Of a stretch of DNA of 64,000 nucleotides, positions 59,081 to 64,000 are shown piece by piece (the first letter of the stretch is position 1; the number at the start of each line of letters is the position of its first letter). The notes beneath the pieces are model-generated. The model saw only the letters and a list, made by a program, of their open reading frames with translations. It had not been told where the DNA came from and made no database searches. The stretch covers positions 1,674,001-1,738,000 of the forward strand of contig OZ245886.1 in assembly GCA_965229525.1 (NCBI GenBank), read 5' to 3'. The stretch comes from HXMU1420-13 sp965229525. Lineage in GTDB: Bacteria > Bacteroidota > Rhodothermia > Balneolales > Balneolaceae. A program made the translations under genes and the position numbers.

Positions 59081-59797
59081 AAAAAGGCGTTCAGCTCTTA
59101 AAGAAACAAATTCATATCCCGCAATAATCACATGATCATCCACAGGGATTCCCAGGAGTTTTCCCGATTCTGCAATTCGCTTAGTAAGATTGACATCAGC
59201 AGAAGAGGCTTTGCATACACCCGATGGATGGTTATGAACAAGGATAATAGAATTCGCTTTATTTAGAACGGCTTGACGAATTACTTCTGCAGGCTCTACA
59301 ATAGTTGCATTACTGCCACCAGAACTCACTTGATGGAAACCAGTGAGTACTTTTTTGTTGTTTAAGAATGCGACATAAAATACTTCATTATTTAGATGCC
59401 TGATTTTTGGGCCAAAAAATGCAGAAACTGCTTCTGGAGAAGTACATTGAATTTCTTCTCCCAGTCCGGCAACTTGAATTCGACGAGCTAACTCAAATGC
59501 AGCTTCGAGCGTTATCGCTTTCACTTTAGCAATTCCGGGAATTACTCCCAGTTCCTTCCAATCGCTTTTAATTAAAGAATGCAATCCACCAAAATGAGAT
59601 AATAGTGCTCGTGATGTCTCAACTACATTCATCTTTTTTGTGCCGGTTCGAAGTAGAATTGCTATTAATTCTGCATCTGATAGAGAGCTTGCGCCATAGT
59701 TGAGCAATTTCTCCCGTGGTTGCTCATCCGGCAACATTTCTTTTACCGTTCGATTGTAGAAATCTTCATGAGAAAAGGATTCGGTCTTAGTAAGCAT
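59075..59797 (-). CDS. radC: RadC-family JAB/MPN protein
   Basis: The 240-residue protein has a helix-hairpin-helix-like N-terminal region (REKLLNYGASSLSDAELIAILLRTG, shown in family starts; IPGIAKVKAITLEAAFELARR). The JAMM metal site follows: VHNHPSG, then SSADVNLTKRIAESGKLLGI, with downstream DDHVIIAG. The role of RadC is uncertain; it is associated with DNA repair by name and with mobile DNA. The last codons, FN and stop TAG, come from the inverted repeat of the four-helix-bundle element, so its natural 3' end may have been changed. Confidence 0.93.
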   Translation of the reverse strand: MLTKTESFSHEDFYNRTVKEMLPDEQPREKLLNYGASSLSDAELIAILLRTGTKKMNVVETSRALLSHFGGLHSLIKSDWKELGVIPGIAKVKAITLEAAFELARRIQVAGLGEEIQCTSPEAVSAFFGPKIRHLNNEVFYVAFLNNKKVLTGFHQVSSGGSNATIVEPAEVIRQAVLNKANSIILVHNHPSGVCKASSADVNLTKRIAESGKLLGIPVDDHVIIAGYEFVSLRAERLFN

Positions 59798-59884
59798 AAT
59801 TACACATGTTTTTTACATGTAAGACCGATGCCAGAGTAAAACCTTACATTTTTTTTTCAATGATAAGTATTCAACAAGTATTTA

Positions 59885-61066
59885 TTATTCTCCACTTCCC
59901 ATTAAAGGCTCGTTAAATGCGCGTATACTGGAGTTTGGAAGACCATTTGGGTAGTTATGCTTCACTTTGTCGATGGCTTCAATCACTAGCTTCAGGTGCA
60001 TTTCTTTCGAGTTTTGGTAGAATTTCTGAGCTTCTCCTGTCAATTTCGGTTTTCCGTGAAGAGGTTTATCACTAACAGAAAGAAGGGTTGCATGTGGTAC
60101 CCGATATCTAAAACCGTTTGTGGCTACAGTAGATGATTCCATATCAATAGCTAAACTTCTGCTTTGATGAATTTTCTGAACGGTATCTTTTGCAGAAAAC
60201 TCCCAATTTCGATTTCCTGTCGTAAATACGGTTCCTATCCTGTGTGTTAATCCATTTTCATCTAATACCTCTTTCAAAAATTGATTCAGCAAGTAGTTAG
60301 GAATCACAGGATTTCCAATAGGAAATAGATCGTCAAGTACACGATCATCTCGGTAATATGAACTCGCAAGTACAAAATCACCGATTCGCTGATGATTTCT
60401 AAGTCCGCCACAATGGCCAACCATGATCATTGCATCTGGACGAAGCACACAAACATGATCAGTGATGGTTTTAGCATTCGATGGGCCCACTCCAATATTT
60501 ATTAATGTGAGTCCTTTGTTTTCATCCAATTTGTGATGATACGCCGGCATTTGTACGCCTTCTCGTTCTGGTTTCACACAATCAGGATATAATTCCAGAA
60601 ACACCTCCACGTGCATTGAATAGTTTGTAAATAAAATATATCGCTGGAAGTCATGTGGATTCGTACCAGTGTAATGATTTAATCTATCAAGTGAGATATC
60701 TGTTCGCTCTGGGCTAAAAAGAAACATTTTTTTCTTTGTAAAATCCCATTCCTCCTCATCTGTATGTTCTAATAAAACGGGATTATTAAGGGGGATAATG
60801 TCTCTTTTCGCAATAATTTCTATATCAGCATTTTTTGAAAGTAAACGGCGCATTTCGCGGAGTAAATACCAACGAAAAGCACGAGGTTGAGCGAGTTCTC
60901 CTTTAATTTTGGGATTATGTTTCGAAAACTCTCGATGCACGATCATACGAGGATATTTTCCCGATGAATACATTTCTTCCATCAAATCGCAGGCTTTTTC
61001 CGTAGCTTCGGCAATCTGCTGTTCAGAAGTGAAATCTGCATGATTTAAACGCATGGAATCGGGCAT
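59885..61066 (-). CDS. amn: AMP nucleosidase
   Basis: The 393-residue protein matches AMP nucleosidase: an N-terminal domain with YPRMIVHREFSK and LAQPRAFRWYLLREMRRLL, and a phosphorylase-like C-terminal domain with LTLINIGVGPSNAKTITDHV, MVGHCGGLRNHQRIGDFVLA, SLAIDMESSTVATNG and LLSVSDKPLHG. It splits AMP to adenine and ribose-5-phosphate. Its ATG abuts the divergent Nudix ATG (CATATG), so promoters must lie inside the other gene. Confidence 0.95.
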   Translation of the reverse strand: MPDSMRLNHADFTSEQQIAEATEKACDLMEEMYSSGKYPRMIVHREFSKHNPKIKGELAQPRAFRWYLLREMRRLLSKNADIEIIAKRDIIPLNNPVLLEHTDEEEWDFTKKKMFLFSPERTDISLDRLNHYTGTNPHDFQRYILFTNYSMHVEVFLELYPDCVKPEREGVQMPAYHHKLDENKGLTLINIGVGPSNAKTITDHVCVLRPDAMIMVGHCGGLRNHQRIGDFVLASSYYRDDRVLDDLFPIGNPVIPNYLLNQFLKEVLDENGLTHRIGTVFTTGNRNWEFSAKDTVQKIHQSRSLAIDMESSTVATNGFRYRVPHATLLSVSDKPLHGKPKLTGEAQKFYQNSKEMHLKLVIEAIDKVKHNYPNGLPNSSIRAFNEPLMGSGE

Positions 61067-61633
61067 ATGAATTCTCCTAAAATCAATTTTACCATAGAAC
61101 CGTGGGTAACCACGAAACAGAGCATCGAATATACAACGAATATCTTCAAGGTGTTAAGGCGACATATGAGGATAGAATCTGAGAATCATAGTGCATCATT
61201 TTCTGTGCTCGAAGCTCCGGATTGGATTAATGTAGTAGCACTTACTTCGGAGAATGAGATAGTTTTAGTTGAGCAATATCGGTATGGAACCGAAGTGCCG
61301 ACGCTTGAACTGCCAGGTGGAGTTTGTGATCCTGGTGAAACTTCGCTTATCACTTCACAAAGAGAGTTGTTAGAAGAAACAGGATATAGCACCAGCGAAT
61401 GGACTTATTTAGGTAAGGTGAGTTCAAATCCTGCGATGCTCACAAATCATACGCATACATATCTTGCGAAAAGTTGCAAAAAAACAGCAGAACAGAAACT
61501 TGATGGTAATGAGCGCATCAATGTTCATGTAATTCCGATGGGAGATTTTTTAGAGTTTGTACGATCTGGTGAGATAGATCACTCTTTGGTAGTAGCAGCA
61601 GTGGCTAAGTTTATGCTATCGGAGCATTACTGA
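61067..61633 (+). CDS. Nudix hydrolase (ADP-ribose pyrophosphatase-like)
   Basis: The 188-residue protein has a complete Nudix box, GVCDPGETSLITSQRELLEE plus TG (GX5EX7REUXEEXGU), preceded by IVLVEQYRYGTEVPTLELPGG typical of the ADP-ribose/GDP-mannose group. The N-terminal part before it matches family length, so I keep the ATG at 61067. It overlaps the small gene at 61611-61829 by 23 nt at the 3' ends. A link to AMP nucleosidase through nucleotide turnover is plausible. Confidence 0.92.
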   Translation: MNSPKINFTIEPWVTTKQSIEYTTNIFKVLRRHMRIESENHSASFSVLEAPDWINVVALTSENEIVLVEQYRYGTEVPTLELPGGVCDPGETSLITSQRELLEETGYSTSEWTYLGKVSSNPAMLTNHTHTYLAKSCKKTAEQKLDGNERINVHVIPMGDFLEFVRSGEIDHSLVVAAVAKFMLSEHY

Positions 61634-61829
61634 TTTCTTTCTTCTTTTTTCTTAATCGGAATACACTCCAATCAATTTTTGGAACAATTTCGGTGGGTAC
61701 TTCACCTTGCTCTTTCCGCGAATCTAATTCTTGTCGTACTTCTTCCAAAAGGTCAGGGTACTTATACTGATCGATATGGGTGAGCATATCAAATAAATCA
61801 GAGTAGGTGTAATTCGAGAGATCTTTCAT
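61611..61829 (-). CDS. Small conserved helical protein
   Basis: The 72-residue protein has SNYTYSDLFDMLTHIDQYKYPD followed by LLEEVRQELDSRKEQGEVPTE (given as two blocks) and a basic tail with KKKK. The pattern Y-x-x-L-x-x-x-L-x-x-ID-x-x-x-YP-x-x is a recurring small domain I have seen in other bacterial proteins, so I think it is real. Function is unknown. Its 3' end overlaps the Nudix gene by 23 nt, and its start is 35 nt from the divergent OsmC gene. Confidence 0.65.
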   Translation of the reverse strand: MKDLSNYTYSDLFDMLTHIDQYKYPDLLEEVRQELDSRKEQGEVPTEIVPKIDWSVFRLRKKKKEISNAPIA

Positions 61830-61864
61830 ACTTTTAATTAATTACAAACCAGTAATAATTAACT

Positions 61865-62341
61865 GTGAAAGATCATTTTTATCAAGTAAAAATTTCCTGG
61901 AAAGGTAATCTGGGTTCAGGAACGTCAGGGTATAGAGATTATTCCAGAGAGTATGAAATTAGTGTTGGAACAAAACCAATTATTAGGGCATCTTCGGACC
62001 CAACATTTCGAGGAAATCCAGAGTTATATAATCCTGAAGAACTATTTTTGTCTTCACTTTCATCCTGCCATATGCTGTGGTTTTTGCATCTATGTTCTGT
62101 GGAAGGGATTATAGTCGTAGACTATCAAGACAGTGCTGAAGGTATTATGGAAGAAGAAAAAGATGGTAAGGGTCGGTTCAAAGAAGTTACATTATGTCCA
62201 AGAGTTACGGTTAAAGAGGAACGAATGGCAGCAAAAGTGGATTCCATTCATTCAAAAGCTAATAAGATGTGTTTCATTGCAAATTCGTGCAATTTTAGCA
62301 TAAGGCATGAACCAATCACAGCATGGGAATCATCAATTTAA
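61865..62341 (+). CDS. OsmC-family protein
   Basis: The 158-residue protein starts at GTG (61865). It has YNPEELFLSSLSSCHMLWFLHLC with the first redox Cys and a second Cys in ANKMCFIANSC, the OsmC/Ohr type pattern, and VTLCPRVTVKE. This is likely a thiol peroxidase-like detoxifier of organic hydroperoxides, but the exact subfamily is unclear. It is 12 nt before the peroxiredoxin gene, so the two form an oxidant-defence pair. Confidence 0.88.
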   Translation: MKDHFYQVKISWKGNLGSGTSGYRDYSREYEISVGTKPIIRASSDPTFRGNPELYNPEELFLSSLSSCHMLWFLHLCSVEGIIVVDYQDSAEGIMEEEKDGKGRFKEVTLCPRVTVKEERMAAKVDSIHSKANKMCFIANSCNFSIRHEPITAWESSI

Positions 62342-62353
62342 TAAAGAAAGACT

Positions 62354-62830
62354 ATGATTAAAGTGGGCGCTAAAATGGATACTAACTTCACCATTCATGT
62401 AGTTGAAGGGGATGAAGAAAGGGAAGTGAATTTTACAGAAGTTTTGACCAGACCAACCATTGTATCTGTGTATATGAAGAACAACACATCTAGCTGTGAT
62501 AAACAAAATATTTCATTAGCTGAGCATGCTTCTTGGTTTGATGATGCTGGTTATAATGTGGTTACAATCAGTAAAGACACTTGTGGATCTCACAAAAAAT
62601 ACATCGCTAAGCATGGCATTAGTTATATGATCGCATCAGATCCAGAGTTTAAATTTTCTTCTGCTACTGATTCCATTGTAGAAAAAAAGATGTATGGTAA
62701 GGTTTATGAAGGCCCATCACGATCAGCCTTTGTTATTGATACAGATGGTACTATTTTGGCAGCTATCGAAAAAATCGACACTAAGGCGCATGCCAATGAG
62801 CTTAAGGAAGTAATAGGGTCGCTTAATTAA
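62354..62830 (+). CDS. Peroxiredoxin (Bcp/Prx-like)
   Basis: The 158-residue thioredoxin-fold protein has VYMKNNTSSCDKQNISLAEH, with the peroxidatic Cys in SSCDKQ in place of the usual TxxC, SKDTCGSHKKYIAKHGI with a second Cys that could be resolving, ASDPEFKFS and SAFVIDTDGTILAA. This is the Bcp/PrxQ build with altered peroxidatic motif. It is 12 nt after the OsmC gene and 13 nt before topA. Confidence 0.85.
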   Translation: MIKVGAKMDTNFTIHVVEGDEEREVNFTEVLTRPTIVSVYMKNNTSSCDKQNISLAEHASWFDDAGYNVVTISKDTCGSHKKYIAKHGISYMIASDPEFKFSSATDSIVEKKMYGKVYEGPSRSAFVIDTDGTILAAIEKIDTKAHANELKEVIGSLN

Positions 62831-62843
62831 AAGTAGTTAGTAC

Positions 62844-64000
62844 ATGAAAAGTCTTGTAATTGTAGAGTCTCCCACAAAGACTAAAACCATTAGTAAGTAT
62901 CTGCCAAAGGGATACGAGGTCGATTCCTCTATGGGACATATACGAGACTTACCGGCCTCTGCAAAGAATATTCCGGCCAAATATAAGAAAGAACCCTGGG
63001 CTACATTAGGGATCAATCCTGATGACAGGTATTACGCAATATATGTTACCCCACCTGATAAGAAGAAGATTGTTTCTCGTCTGAAAGCAAAACTTAAAGA
63101 AGCTGATGAGTTGATTCTGGCAACGGATGAGGATCGTGAGGGTGAGGCAATTTCATGGCATTTATTAGAGGTATTAAAACCAAAAGTGCCCGTTAAAAGA
63201 ATGGTTTTTCGCGAGATTACGAAAGAAGCTGTACAAAATGCCTTAGAGAATACACGAGAGATTGATATGAACCTGGTGTTTGCACAGGAAACACGACGAA
63301 TTCTAGATCGTTTAGCTGGCTATACAGTTTCTCCTTTATTATGGAAAAAAATCTCACCGGGTTTATCAGCTGGGCGGGTTCAATCAGTAGCTGTAGGGTT
63401 TTTGGTAGAGCGTGAACGCGAACGAATGAAGTTTAAAAGTGGAACTTATTATGACCTGCAGGCAGTACTTCAAAAGACAGGTGAGAATGATGAATTCAAA
63501 GCTGATCTTACTCACTTAAACAGCAAAAGAATTGCTACTGGAAAAGATTTTGATGAAAATACCGGCAATCTTAAAAAACCAGATTCTGTTGTACTTTTAG
63601 ATGAAACAGCCGCTGGATCTTTAGTTAAAGATCTAGAAAAAGCGGTCTGGTCAGTTTCGAATGTTGAAGTAAGCACACAAAAAAGAAATCCAGCTCCACC
63701 TTTTATCACGTCTACGCTTCAACAGGAAGCGAATCGTAAATTCGGTATGAGTGCTCGCGATACCATGAGTGTTGCTCAGAAGTTGTACGAGAAAGGGTTC
63801 ATCACTTACATGAGAACCGATTCAACTCGTCTATCATCTCAAGCAATTGATGCCGCTAGAAACGGCATTGTTGAGATGTATGGCGAAGATTATCTTTTTG
63901 AAAGAGTGCGTAACTATTCTGCAAAAGGAAAGACTGCCCAAGAGGCACACGAAGCAATTCGCCCATCCGGTTCAAGTTTTATATTACCTGAAAAATCAGG
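62844..64000 (+). CDS. topA: DNA topoisomerase I, N-terminal part (3' end outside window)
   Basis: The frame is open from ATG at 62844 to the window end (385 codons). It shows the Toprim domain (LVIVESPTKTKTI, with the catalytic Glu; ATDEDREGEAISWHL with the DxDxE residues), LDRLAGYTVSPLLWKK, GLSAGRVQSVAVG and the active-site block GFITYMRTDSTRLS with the nucleophilic Tyr. AQEAHEAIRPSG follows. It relaxes negative supercoils. It is 13 nt after the peroxiredoxin gene. Confidence 0.97.
   Translation, partial: MKSLVIVESPTKTKTISKYLPKGYEVDSSMGHIRDLPASAKNIPAKYKKEPWATLGINPDDRYYAIYVTPPDKKKIVSRLKAKLKEADELILATDEDREGEAISWHLLEVLKPKVPVKRMVFREITKEAVQNALENTREIDMNLVFAQETRRILDRLAGYTVSPLLWKKISPGLSAGRVQSVAVGFLVERERERMKFKSGTYYDLQAVLQKTGENDEFKADLTHLNSKRIATGKDFDENTGNLKKPDSVVLLDETAAGSLVKDLEKAVWSVSNVEVSTQKRNPAPPFITSTLQQEANRKFGMSARDTMSVAQKLYEKGFITYMRTDSTRLSSQAIDAARNGIVEMYGEDYLFERVRNYSAKGKTAQEAHEAIRPSGSSFILPEKS

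Noticed and set aside
59798..59884. ACATGT-T6-ACATGT hairpin upstream of radC
   Set aside because: Short AT-rich stem without a clear T-run or conservation; noted but not called as a regulatory site.

Overview
The window reads as chromosomal DNA from a Bacteroidota/Balneolota-type marine bacterium (inference, moderately confident). Supporting signs are a complete type IX secretion (T9SS) C-terminal sorting domain of the YPNPFNPST type, a PorV/PorQ-like outer-membrane protein, many outer-membrane barrels and lipoproteins, a Rho of the family common in that phylum, a short GT5 'glycogen synthase' followed by a DUF4270 lipoprotein, low-to-moderate GC, few clear Shine-Dalgarno sites and several TAnnTTTG-like boxes. 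I saw no prophage, integrase, transposase, CRISPR array, rRNA or tRNA. The gene content is mostly housekeeping.

Layout. 1-4.3 kb: the end of a CHAT-domain protein, an M28 peptidase and scpA (minus strand), then an ECF sigma factor and a membrane TPR protein. 4.3-11 kb: ppk1, ruvB, a fungalysin-like secreted peptidase cut from its T9SS sorting domain by one in-frame stop, and a TolB-like propeller lipoprotein. 11-14 kb: metK, a small membrane protein and a GH5 glycosidase. 14-19.7 kb: a compact operon of an outer-membrane barrel, a small HU-like protein, an HU-like/SPOR membrane protein, TolQ, TolR and a TonB-like transducer. 19.8-24 kb: a VPS10/BNR propeller protein and an MscS channel. 24-29 kb: glgP with a LacI-type operator palindrome, ispE and a CCA-adding enzyme. 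29-36.6 kb: a UspA-like protein, a Tat-exported TIM-barrel protein, an SDR, a lytic transglycosylase, a sugar nucleotidyltransferase, a membrane Mur ligase and a LolC/E permease.

36.7-46 kb is a co-directional run of glgB, malQ, a ComA-like phosphosulfolactate synthase, a one-domain GlgA-like protein, DUF4270, an outer-membrane protein and a TPR protein. Together with glgP it forms a split glycogen locus. 46-52 kb: rho, then minus-strand rhodanese, lptB, purQ, clpS, purS, miaA and a PorV-like protein. miaA lies between two copies of a ~106-bp REP-like element. 52-56.7 kb: dnaN, a SAM hydrolase, a methyltransferase, a barrel protein and two tandem TonB-C lipoproteins. 56.8-64 kb: argS, a four-helix-bundle gene enclosed by 33-bp inverted repeats, radC, amn and a Nudix gene with abutting start codons, a small conserved protein, OsmC, a peroxiredoxin and the start of topA.

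The strongest candidate for something little described is the 427-bp element at 58654-59080. It consists of a four-helix-bundle (S23/IVP family) ORF filling the space between near-perfect 33-bp inverted repeats. One repeat carries the radC stop codon and the other arm ends at the ORF stop. It resembles a 23S rRNA intervening sequence that has moved to a protein-coding locus. Other notable points are the ComA/short-GlgA glycogen cluster, the HU/SPOR/Tol operon and the covarying REP hairpins.
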